A stretch of DNA of 64,000 bases, taken from NCBI GenBank assembly GCA_004335635.1, contig QAXH01003654.1, positions 1-64,000 on the forward strand, in the 5' to 3' direction. Numbering within the stretch: position 1 is the stretch's first letter; each line of letters starts with the position of its first letter. This DNA comes from Chloromonas sp. AAM2 (Eukaryota > Chlorophyta > Chlorophyceae > Chlamydomonadales > Chlamydomonadaceae). The notes under the pieces are model-generated. The model ran no database searches. It saw only the letters and a list, made by a program, of their open reading frames with translations, and was not told where the DNA came from. This document shows positions 36,695-48,332 of this stretch, in pieces. The position numbers and the translations under genes are program-made.

Positions 36695-38098
36695 TTTGTC
36701 AGCACTGAGATGTTCTTCAAACCAACCGGTGAGTTGGCGTCTTGTTGCATGTGTGCTTAGCGTTAGCGTGCATGACATGTTGTACATGAATGCACTGTTG
36801 ATAGTTGCACAGCACACACCGCTGCCCGGTCAAGCCTGTCACCCATTGTTTCCACAGGCACACCCACGAGCACCCACCATGCACCGGCATGGCATTGGCA
36901 TAGCTTTAGCCATGTGGCACACCACAAGGGGCATGCCACACATGCCACACCACTCGAGCAAGATTCCACGTCACACGTCACACATGCTGGAGGAGCACGT
37001 CACGGCACGTCATATCATGTGACATCTGGGTCCATTTGAAGGCATCTGCTCATGCCCTTGTGTGTTCTTGGCGTCCGCACATCATTTGTGGAAAGCTTGC
37101 ACAGCAGTTGTAGCTAGCGTGTTTGTGAGTGGTCAGAAAAGAGCGCAGTGATTGAGTCATGCAGCAGAGTTTTGCACCACATGGTGACCCCACCTTTGGA
37201 CACTGAAGTACTGCTGAAACGGACCTGTTTGTGTGACATGCGTTTTGTTTTTTAGCTTCCACGCATGGCAATGGCATGATGTTGTTTGACCCATCACGTC
37301 AAAACACACCCAGTGGAACACAGTAACTGTCCCTTTTTTTTGTAATTGTGTGAAGGGCGTAATTTTAAGCGCAACTCTTGAGACTGTGTCAACACGGGTT
37401 GTAAGAGTCAATTCTCAGTGTCGTTCATGCCAGCAGTGCATCACCTGTCACAGCATCCAGGCAGCAGAGACCTTGCACTGCAGGTCAAATACGGAATTGA
37501 ACGGTTTTGTGCATGTACTAAACATGCCCGCAGCGCCAACGTCGTGATTTGCGCCCATGCGGCTTCCCAGCTGCATTGAACTTGTTTGGTTGCGCAGGCG
37601 TGGGCGTGGGCCTGGCAAAATCGCCATTGCTGTCAAAAGCACACAGAAGGAGTTCACCTTTGCACACTGTGACAGGCAGACGTTAAGAGCTCAAGCACGG
37701 TCAGATTACATCATCCAACACCAGCCATAACCGCTTGACATGTGGCTAAAGTGACTGGCGTTGTGGGCATGCCTTCGTCCCACATGCACTTGTTGTACGG
37801 GGCCTGTCACGTCAGCGTGAATGCCAGACCAATAGCACACACCACCAATTCCCTACTGATACGGTTTCGGTTCCTATTGACTGATACCACATGTAGGCAA
37901 AGCAACAAAAACCTCGGTTTTTGGCAATCCAACTGCTCACGAATTCCATAGCCCGTACCATTGTGACCAAGCTGGGGTACAAATGCTAATGCACGTCGAG
38001 AAGCGAAAAGGGCTCATGTCTGCCAAACATTACAGCTGTCCGGCGTGGTACCCAGGTGCCGGGACGTGTCACGGAACGGGCACACATGCGGCACCATA
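36695..38098. other. 1.4-kb convergent intergenic interval
   Basis: Lies between the 3' ends of the RRM gene and AP-1 gamma. It contains a CA/ATG-rich low-complexity tract around 36880-37000. I see no gene. Confidence 0.5.
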
Positions 38099-41000
38099 TC
38101 ACAATCCTGCAGGTAGGTTGTCAACCGTGGTCTGCTCCACCACTGGTTGCCCCGCTGCATCGATGTAGCTGATTCTCAACCGCACTGCCAGAGGCTTGCT
38201 GCCATGCATACCGTTCGTCAACAAGATCTTCTGTTGGATGGCGCCTGTGCCATTAGCTGGGAGAACCGTCCCTGATGCAGGCTCCAGCTTGAGCGTAATG
38301 AATTTTGGTACAGCGGCCTACACGAATGCGCAGTGTTAAGTCAGTCATCGGTCCTAATGCTCTGGCGCCCAACATATCAGTAGTCAGCAGGTAAGCTGTT
38401 GCCATTGTGGTTGCGCTGTACTGCAAGGACGATTTTTGTGAACCCTGACCAACACACCTGCAATGAGAAATCGGTGAGTGGTGCTGGGCCGGCGTTGGCG
38501 TATGTTGCAACAATTTGAGTCATTTCAGGGCCTGCAGCATCAGCAGCATCAGCACCAGCAGAAATAAGTGCATGGCAACTCAGAGCATGCTGTGCTGCCA
38601 ATGTTGCGTGCTGTGCCAGCTGGCAGGTAATTCCAACAAAATGCACCTTTGGGCTTGTGGAAGGCGAACCGGATGGCCAACCCAGTTGCATTCTGGTAGA
38701 CCACCATGGGAGGAAAGGCTGGTTGGTTGCTGGCCGGGGCGGGAGCCGCAGCGGGGGCAGCCTGCATCAGCAGCACAGCGACTAGGGGTAATAAATGGCA
38801 GGACAAGGAAGGCAAACCAGCGCTCCAGGTTCAGCGCATGGTCTATGACGGCTGGCTGCCCGACCACAGAATGCACGATTGATTCGGCTTCACGGTGTGA
38901 GGCCACTCCATGCAAGCTTCTGTGGTTTGCGTTCAAAGCAAACTATGCATTTCAAGTGACAGGTGATGTGGGCGTATGGCTGCCAGGTAGGGGTGCTTGC
39001 TACAAGCATTGAGATGTGGTCGCCCGGGGCCACCACCTCAACAGGCTGGCTGGCACAACAATCAAGGCCAAGCACCCACCTGTGCTGTGGGCGAGCCGCC
39101 CAGGAGGTCTAGGATGTCCATGCCAGCGCCTGCAGCAGGCACTGCCACGGGTGGAGCGGGTGCAGAGGGGCCGCCAAGCAAGTCTTGCAGCGCATCCACT
39201 CCCGCACGGCTGGAGCTGCCAACCGACAGGTCTGCAGGACATGCGACACAGGTCTCAACCTCCCATACAGCGTAACGGGTGCAGACCACCCTCGATCACG
39301 CGTGCGATTTCCTAGAAGCAGCGTGACTAAAGCGGGTTGAACAGATGGCGTTGGATCATGCAGCAGTGCGGAGGTTACCAAGGACAACTGATGATCGCCA
39401 CGCTTAGCCAACAGGCTGCTTTGCGCCCGCGAGCTTCTATGTAAGCGAGCTTCTATGTACCTAAAGTAACTCAGTTGTCAAGGTAACTAACTCAGCTTGT
39501 GGTGCTTGCTCTGCATGTGTACTCCAGCCTCAAAAACAGAGGCTCAAGCGCTCACCCAAATCGTCCAGCAAGTCCACTCCTGTCTTGGTGTTGCCATTCT
39601 GTGCTGTGTGCCCTGCTTGTGCTGCTGCCGCATCGGCCGCTCCGCCCGTTGAGGCGGTGTGCACGGCCCGCACGTCCACGGCCGCATGTGTGTGCGCCAG
39701 GTACTCGGCCTCGTCCAGCGCAGGCATGCGCTCAAGCAGCTGCAACAACACGCACGTTTGCCACGCTCAACTGTGCTGTGCAAGTGCACATCGTAGGGTT
39801 GCAGGCTCACTGCCCATGCATGTCTACCAACGCCACTTACTCAGTTCAGCGACAGACTCCTGGTGAGCAACGCAAGCCCGCAGAGCACACATTACGCCTG
39901 ATGTCCTTCACTGCACTTGGCCAAAACCTGGCACAGACACGCCCTGACCTTGCAGTCTGCACACAAGCTTTCCACCTGCTCAGCTTGCTGCCCAATGCCC
40001 TGCCCCACCAGATCCGTGCAGTCCAGTCAACATTGCAACCTGGTGCTTTCACCCCTGTTTCACTTGTGCAGCTCTCACCTGAGCGCGCACCGAGTTATCC
40101 AGGTGGAACATGCGCGTGAACTCTGCACTGCGCGCCTGCGGCTCCAGCGCTGCATTGCGCAGGGAGCGGCCCACCAGCGTCTGCAGTCGCTGCACCTGGT
40201 TGGGCAGGCGTGCCGTCAGCTTCATGGCGGCGGTCAGACCGTATTCCCTGGCAACACAGCGGAAACAATTGGTGCACAAAAGACATTGAGATGATTCAGG
40301 ACAGCCTCAATCTGTACAGTCGATCTCAACGTGTGTAAAAGGCGTACACGAGTTTGGCAGCCGACGCCTTGCCCTACCAACATGGCCTGGCCATCACATT
40401 CGTTTTCGTCGTCCTAGCATGCCTTACATTGTTACAACAGCAGAAACGGACGTGGCCTCCCCTGTGCTTTGCCAGCCAGTGCCTGTTGCGTGCCCCTTTT
40501 CCCTGCTGCACCCACTTGACGTCATTGTTGACCTGCTTGCGCAGTATGATGAGTGCGATCAGGTCCACAATGTCCTTATCAGTGGCGCTCAGCGGCGGCT
40601 CGTGGTCCAGCAGCGGCCCCCCCTGACCGGGCAACAGCATCTCGCCAAACTCCCCAATGCACCACAGGGCAGTCAGCAACAAACTGTGCTCAGCCATGTC
40701 CTGCAACATGCAATGCAACATGTGCAACACGCAACGCATGTCGGGGTCGGAAGCAATTCAGGGAGAGTGTTGCTTGAGCCTTGAGCAGGCACGATTGATC
40801 AAGAATAAGCAGCTAGGGCAGATGCTGGACTTTGAATGGCATGACAGCAAAAGGCGGCTAACTAACACGCTGAAAAAAAGTGTGTTTTCCATGTGCCTCA
40901 TTTCTATCCTTCTATCCTTCTATCCTTGTTGTGCCTCGCCTACTGTAACTGAAGCTTTGAGCACCAACACTTTTGCGTCACGCGCCCTTGCCTCCCTGCT

Positions 41001-44000
41001 TAGCCCAAGACCCTACTTAGCCCAGGACCCTGTACTCTGGCACGAACCCTGCTGCCCTACTTATCCCGTCGCCACACTGACGCCAGTGCAGTTCCAGGAA
41101 ACTGTCCCAGAACTGGCAAACATCTGTTTTTTTGAACAGGCAGGTTCATAGTATTGCTGGACTGAAGGCCATATGCAACAGCGGCAGCATCATAGCGGCG
41201 ACACACAAGCAGTAGCCTGCTAGCTTCACAGTACAGGCCTGGATGTACCAAGGCTGTGTGCAACAAGTTGCCACCTGGCCTAACGCGCACCTGGTACGCG
41301 TGCAGATTGCGATACAAGGAGCGTACGGCGTAGGCATGCAGCTCCGGCGCATTGGTGATCAGCACGATGAGTGCGCGGCACACCTGTGGCGCACCATAGC
41401 AGAGCCAATACTCAGCCATGCATATTGTACCAGAGAAGCAACACAGCACCAGTCAACTGTCATCAGGCCCAGCTGCTAGCACTTCCTGATGATTGTTACA
41501 CTCTGGGGACCGTGGGGTTCACAGGCTGGCTGGCGATGCTGAGTCCAGTGTTTGATACCTTGCGACCTCACACCCCAGGACTGACCTCATCCTTGACGTA
41601 CGCCCCTGCCTGCGTCATGACCTGCACAGATGTGAGGATGCCCAGACAATGTGTGCGTTACACCCAGCATGCGAGTGCAGGAGGTCCATCACATGAGTGT
41701 GCCCGACCCACTCATGCCTGAAACACGTATGGCTGCCGAAGATTGGCAGCCTGTTCGACTACTCACAGCACAGTGCTAGGTCCAGCTGTCAGCTCACATG
41801 ATGATGATGATGGTATGCACATGCATCCGATCCCCGCTGACCTGGCCACATGCACCCTGTCACACCTGTAGTAGGCTGTCTATGTGCCAGCGCTTGTCCG
41901 GGGCAAAGCGCTGTATGAGTGTGCAGATCTTGGCCGTCAGATCTGGTTTGAACTCGGTGTCGCTGACGGCTAGGTAGTCGAGCAGCTCACGAGTCAGCGT
42001 CCTGATGTTGGACTCGTTCACCAGCCCGTACCTGCACACATGAAACGACAACTTTCAGCAACATGGTGCGGTGTGTTTGGGTGGTCTTGCGGTACCGTGG
42101 ATTGAATCATGACAAGCCATGTAATGATGACAATGATAATGTTGGTGTGTGCAGGACTGGCAACTGGTGTGCGAAGGCTGGAACGTTGCAATTTGACATA
42201 CACCAGACCAATCATTGAATGCACCACAATGCCAGATTGGATAGCTACTGCTGTTCGAGTGTGTCTGAGAGCGCAGAAGGGACATAGTAGCCATGTTGTC
42301 TCCGCCCTGTCCAAAGTGGCATGTGCCATGTTGACCCACATTCCCATGTGAGTCACTCACACAAGCTCCAGCGCCCTGCGCCTGATGCTGACGTCCGCAT
42401 CCTTGACGCACTCCACAATGGTCGTGCGATGGCGCTGAACTGCCTGTGTATTTCAGGGAGAAGACCAAGACGGTCATAGTATCAAGTGCAACAAGATTAT
42501 CATCACGTGCCTTGTAACCCTGAGAACATGGCGACGACCTGGTGCTCTTGTCCGACTGTAACCTCCTGAACTGTGTGCATTACATTCAGAATTGCAAATG
42601 GTGGTGTTACCATTCAAAGCCTTATCTCATCTAGTACAACACATGCAAGTGCCGTTTGCCCGGATTCTGGACCAGAAAAATCACCTTTGTGACCCCAACA
42701 TTGATGTAGCCGGCAGTTCTGCGCACCACAGGCATACTTCTCTATTTACAGGGCCTGTCCTCACAGTTCTGCCCACGGGCCGGCCGGCTTGTGACCTCGC
42801 ATGGCCTCAATACCATGTTGTTTGAACACCCCAAGCAGATCCTGACCTCAGACTCCTGCCCTCTCGATGAGAGATTGACTTCTGACCTCAAAATGCCTTG
42901 GTCCCTTATACAGCCCAAGCAAGTGCCTCTTTCCTTGTGTGCTCAGCCTCACCTGTCCGTCAACAGCCACCACCTTGGCCAGCGTGTTGAGCGCAACATA
43001 GCGCATGTTATTATCCCGGTTAGCCAAAAACTTGGCCAGTGCGTTGACGGCCAGGACACGCAAGCCGCCCATGCTCTCCACCCCCATGATGGTCTGCAGA
43101 AGTGCAGGCCACAAAATGCGCATGGTCAGCAGCTAACAGGCACGTGGCATGGCATACATCTGACAACAACATGCATGCGTCTCTGCCGGTCTACATCCAC
43201 CAATCAAAATCTAGGCATGCAATAACTGTTTTGCCCCTGTCAATACCCGGCAATGCGAACCCGTGCCAGCTGGCCAACTACATTTCGTACACATGAACTC
43301 CATCATGCCACATACATACATGCAGTCAAGGGAACACTCCAGTTCAAACATGTGGTACAACAGCTTAGGCCTTCGCTTGCAGCTACCCCTGCCCACGCCT
43401 TGCAGTTGCTCGCACCTGTACGCACTCATACAGCACGGCATTGCCGGCATTGCGTGTGGAATCAATGTTTGACGCCACCTGTGCCAGGATATCACTCATC
43501 AAGTCGCTCGCCTCGGCATTGCCACGGCCTGCAAGCGCCAAACTCACACACACGTGAGCTGTGATGCACCACCAGAGAATGCTGCTAGCACTGCCGGAAG
43601 CTGTTTATCACAGTGCATGGTTCACGCCAGATCATGCATGCATAAATTGCCTTGGTTAACCCAGTTTGTGATTTCCAGTGCTCTGCCACATGCCTAAGCG
43701 CTTTGCCTGGCCCCAGCACCACCCAGTGTCTTACCCAAGTGCCTGAGCACCCTGAGCAGCTTGACCTGCAGGAAAGGGTTGGATATCCCGCTGACATCGT
43801 ACTCTGCGGCCGCGCCCCCCGGCTGCAGCAGCCGCTTGAGCAGCATGCACAGCGCCGGTACGTGCATGCGGTACGCAGTGACAACGCTGGCATCGAGCTC
43901 AATGATCTGCAGTCAAGGCCAACGATGTCAGACAGCTTTGATTGCTTTGATTGCTGCTATTGCTCAACTGCATGCATGACTTACTTTTCTCAAAAGCATG

Positions 44001-45471
44001 TGTAAACAACAGAACAGGTTCACACAGTGTCGTTGTGTTTTTGACACCGTCGTTGTTTTTTGGCGGCTGCCTTTCTTAGCGAATGCCATTCTGAGTAGGC
44101 TGCGCTCATGTTCAGCCTTTCTCTCCTTGTGGCCAACCCTATGCCCAGCTAAGACCACGTCCGCAACATTTCTGTCACATAGTCAGAGTTGCCAACGTTA
44201 CATACACCTACACATCTGCGCTCACACAAACCTGTAGCATGAGTGAGACGCCCGCGAGCTGCACTGCCCCATCGTGTGCCTTGACAAGGGCCGCTGCCTT
44301 GTCCACAAACTGCTCCACGAGGTCGGGAACCTTCTTCAGGATGCTGCTCGAGCAAACATGCGGGCAGTGCGCAACAGATCTAACATAAGCACCGGCCATG
44401 ATACATCAATCTCCACTGCACGTTATGGTGCAGCAAGCATGCAATGGCATGCAATGCACAAGGCCATTTTTACTCGCATCATCAGATCTGATAATGGACA
44501 GTCCAATAAATGGATATCAGATCGATATTGGATGATATTGGGCGGCCCACTTGGCTGGGCACTGCATAAGCAAGCTGGGACAGAACTCGAGCATCGCGGC
44601 ATTGCCAGCCCGTGCTGCCATGAGCCATTCACATATACCCCTTGCATGTCCTTCACGTGCATTTTCCTGTCTCTGATGCCCTTCGGCCTGGGGCTCACCG
44701 AATGGCGCAAAGAGCCGCTTTCTTTTTCAAGTACGGGCTGCCATGCTCCATCAGGCGCTCGATGTCTGGGGCCAAGTCCCTTGCCATCTCTGCTGAGCAG
44801 ATGTTGCCCAGAGCAGCCAAGGAGAGACCGCTGATGTAAGGGTTCTTATGATTCATGTCCATCTTGATGCTGTTTGTGACTAGCATCAGCACCTCGTGAC
44901 GTTCGTCCAGCAAGATCATGAGGCCCAGGTAGCCAATGCGCTGCAGTGATGAGCAGGAGAGCAGGGTTGAGCACCTTGAAAGCGCAGAAACAGTGCGGCC
45001 ATACGCTGGGTTTTGGCTGCAGTCTAGATTGCATGGACCAGCACGCATGTGCTTGGCTACATGCACAAACGTGAGCTACCATGCCTTTCATGGAAGTGAG
45101 CGATGCTGACCTTCTCTGCAAAGCCAGTGGCAGCAATCAACTTCATGGTCTCCATCTGGCCGAAGTGTGTAGCGTAGCCCAGCATGTGGATGTACATGAG
45201 CTTCGCCACGTTCCTGTGCCTGTACTCGTTCGCATCCTGGTCGCGGAACGCCTCACGCAGGGCTGCTGATTCCTTTGCGATGACTTCCCTCTCCTCGGCA
45301 GCTGTCTTGCACGCCCTAACAGCTCGGATGAGCTCCCTGCCAATAAGCCAATCATGTTGATTGTCAAAGATTCAAGCCTTAAGCAAGGAAGCATCGCGCG
45401 GAGCTGGCTGGTCGTTGGATCTCAGTGCACAAGCCCTTGAGAGCACCTCCTCACCTCAAGCGGATGGACAT
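38099..45471 (-). CDS. AP-1 complex subunit gamma (gamma-adaptin)
   Basis: Large subunit of the clathrin adaptor AP-1 at the trans-Golgi network and endosomes. Nineteen exons give 837 aa in one frame: 45471-45455, 45336-45111, 44940-44699, 44346-44232, 43906-43735, 43528-43416, 43093-42953, 42434-42361, 42031-41866, 41621-41586, 41383-41291, 40700-40537, 40247-40079, 39739-39556, 39231-39080, 39045-39004, 38761-38647, 38531-38458, 38317-38099. Trunk motifs: [103 protein letters not shown]. The hinge has two clathrin-box-like motifs ([15 protein letters not shown]). The ear domain runs from [11 protein letters not shown] to the stop. Exon 12 ends at a GC donor (AA|GCAGGT at 40536); only this closes the frame. 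About seven residues usual at that point are absent. The end of the hinge mini-exon 39045-39004 is a guess. Confidence 0.93.
40903..40928. repeat. TTCTATCC triple repeat
   Basis: Three tandem TTCTATCC units in the intron between AP-1 gamma exons 11 and 12. Confidence 0.75.
41093..41140 (+). repeat. Solo MITE-family end (TIR-A)
   Basis: TGTCCCAGAACTGGCAAACA followed by a T-run, in an AP-1 gamma intron. No clear inverted partner was found nearby. Confidence 0.5.
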
Positions 45472-45823
45472 GCTGCAATCCTGCTGCTACTTGGCTGGCA
45501 ATTGCAAGTTCTTGCCAACTAATAGACACGGGCTACACAGAGTTCTTGCAAGTCCACGAGGGTCATGGTCCATCGGCCCGCTCGCACAAGCACCCGGCCT
45601 AGTGCGCAATACGCAGCACCAACAAGCCAAGAGGCGGCAAAAGCCGGCAAGCGAAACCGCGCTGTTCAAGCGAGCACCATGCAAGCATGGCGGTTGGCAC
45701 GTGCTGTGTATTAGATAGGGCTATTGCACGCCAATCCTTGAGAATTCACTTGACTCAAATTGTTGTATCGTAGTGCCTCGGCTAGCCCATTGACTCACGC
45801 TCCTGTGGCCATGAACAAGTGAG
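45472..45823. promoter_or_regulatory. Divergent promoter region, AP-1 gamma / MTHFR-like pair
   Basis: 352 bp lie between start codons on opposite strands. No motif is claimed. Confidence 0.35.
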
Positions 45824-47777
45824 ATGCTTTGTCAGCCCAGTGTACCCAGGCCACAGCAGCAGCAATTCACACAAGGCACCCGACCCCAGTGTCTGCTGCT
45901 TGGGCCTAGTGCTGCACGTACAGTATCAGCGTCAGCCGCGTCAGCAGCAGTCAATACCAGTGCAAGCATGCATAGCAACGTTGCTGCGCGCAAGTTTATG
46001 CTGTCCCTGGAGCGGTCTGTGGGCGGTGGTGCTGGAAAGGATGAAGCCCTGCGGGCTACCAATGCTTTCAGTGCCGAGGTGTTCCCTGACCTGCCCATTG
46101 CCACCACGTGGAACAACCTATGGAAGGTGATGAGAAGGTAGGGGTACGGCAACACATCACCAGTTTGCTGTGCACTGCAAGGCCAGCCCCATTGGTAACA
46201 CCATTGACTGCCCAGTTGTTTGTGCAGCCGGGGAGTCACCACACCTGTTGCCAGCAGCACAGCAACTGACCTGCCGGTTGCTGATGTGGCGCCGGACAAG
46301 CTCAAAGTTATCACCGTAGCAGCCAATGTAGGTGCACACAACAGAGCACCTCAGCTGCTTTGCCTGTGGAGTCTTTGTTCATAGAAATGGCTCGTCTTCA
46401 CAACATCCAGTCCACCCATCATTTCTCCATTCCTCTGGACTGTGCATTTGATGGAGCCAGGTCGTGAGGCATTGCTATGTGTACCCCATCACGTGAGGCA
46501 TCGCTATGTGTACCCCATCACATACTTGAATGCAGCTCAGGAGCTTGAAAGAGATTGAGGCCCGGATGACGGCAGCGACATCATCAAGATCACCAGAACA
46601 GCTTGCAACTGGTGGCAGGACAGCTGTGCCGCCTGCAGTAGCGGGACGAGCGGCAGATGCGCTGCTGCTTGTGTCGGGCAGCCATCCAGTCAGAACCTTG
46701 CCAGGCACTCGGCAGCTGCTGCCCACGAGTGTGACCACCTTGCAACTGGCGCGTCAGCTGCGGGAACGCGGCAGCCTACCGGCCAGCACTCAGCTATGGG
46801 CAGTGTCAAACCCAAACATAGAGGCTGATGCCGCTCTGGCTGAGCGCAAAGTGGATCAGGGTGCTCAGGTGCGTGGCCAAAGCTGGGAAAACATTGTGTT
46901 ATCAAGCCCGAGCGAAACACCTGTACCAGATTTCAGGGCTTACTGTCCCAAGATTTGGCCTTGGATTGGCCACTTCAGGCACACAACCGGAATGAGAGGC
47001 AGCAAACTGCTGTTGTGAGGATGATGGATGCTTCATTTCACAATGGCCATGCAGGTGCTACTGACCCAGCCACCCTTTGACATGGAGAGTTTCAGTGCTT
47101 GGGTGGATGATGCACATAGGCGAGGGGTGTTGGAGCGGGCTCGTCTCCTGGTGGGCCATCCTATGATCAGGTACGGACACAAGTGCCACTCAGTTCCCTT
47201 CGCTTGGCAGGCGTGCTGCAGGCTAGGTTTCATGGCATGTCCTGAACAGTTGCAACACACACATGGCAGATCACGTTCAACGCAAGGGATTCCTTGCATT
47301 ATGGCAGCCTGTGTGTTAGCTTTAGGTCGCAACAGACATCTGTGCACTTCCGTGTGATACTGTGCTACGCTGTACGCAGCTCTGCTGGTAATATGGCCTT
47401 TTGGCTCAGCCTCAGCAGTTGCATAGGCAGACCACGCTGTCGGAGCCTCCTGCTGACCTTCAGTACACAGGAGGCTCAAGAGAAGGAGGGCATGGACGGG
47501 TTTTGCCAACGTTACAACCAGCAAGTCACCACTGAGGTGGGTCATGCACGTTCAGCAAGTCTGTGTGGTTGAATGCACGATGCACGACTTAACACGTGTG
47601 ATGTCACGTCAGTCATCGTGACACGGGTGCGAACTGTGGCCATGCATCATGCTGCAGGTGTCCAGCTGGGCTGGCGTTGCTGGGTTTCATATGATGCCCA
47701 TCACTCCAAAGGCAAAGAAGGCATGCATTGCAGCAGTACAGCTGGGCGGCATGTTGCACAGCCCACTAGCATCGTGA
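45824..47777 (+). CDS. Methylenetetrahydrofolate reductase-like protein, possibly organellar
   Basis: Six exons close in frame: 45824-46137, 46228-46327, 46536-46868, 47055-47170, 47380-47536, 47658-47777 (379 aa). The first 60 residues are Ser/Ala/Gln-rich with few acids, like an organellar transit peptide. Core blocks resemble the MTHFR TIM barrel: ADALLLVSGSHPV, LWAVSNPNIEADAALAERKV, DQGAQVLLTQPPFDMESFSA, RARLLVGHPMIR, and a late GVAGFHMMPIT corresponding to the GlxGxHxxP-type end. Canonical MTHFR reduces methylene-THF with FAD. This protein matches the shorter plant MTHFR-related type rather than the full enzyme with a regulatory C-terminus, so activity is not assured. A 29-bp tandem duplication lies just before the exon 3 acceptor. 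Confidence 0.6.
46464..46521. repeat. 29-bp tandem duplication
   Basis: Two adjacent copies (46464-46492 and 46493-46521) differ at one base, in intron 2 of the MTHFR-like gene, ending 14 bp before the exon 3 acceptor. Confidence 0.9.
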
Positions 47778-48332
47778 TCACTCTGTGAACCGAGAGGCCA
47801 TGCGGGGCTCGCACAGTTGTGGCATGCATGGCGGAAGCGATTTCAACAGGACAGCAGGCTTACGCGGGCTGACGCTTAGAGCCTGCAGTGCAGAAGAGCA
47901 GCACCTGTGGGTCCGATCCTGACTTTGCCTCAAGTGCAGAGTGCAGGACAAAAGATGCTGGCATTGAGATTTCTAGCATACAGACGCATGGTTGGCATGC
48001 ATGCTGGCATGTCACTGAAATCAGAGACGCATGGTGTCAACACACACCCATGCACAACAACCTGTCCCAGTTTACAACATGCTGGCTTGGCAGTGAATTG
48101 AAAGGCATGGTCATCGCATGGTCAGAAAAGTGTGAAACTGCCACGCGTCAGGGTGTTTTAATTGCATACACATCTTGCGATTACAACACGATTGATTGGA
48201 TTGAGAAGAGTTTTTCGGCCAGCAGCATGAACTGCGTGCTGCCTCTCGGCTGATCATCATTATCTATACCCTTGCCGGGAGCACAGCACTGGACTGTAAT
48301 CGCTTGCACGGTCAGCCCTTGCAGCACGCACG
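47778..48332. other. Intergenic interval between MTHFR-like and SecY
   Basis: 555 bp that must hold the 3' end of one gene and the promoter of the next. No other feature is seen. Confidence 0.5.
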
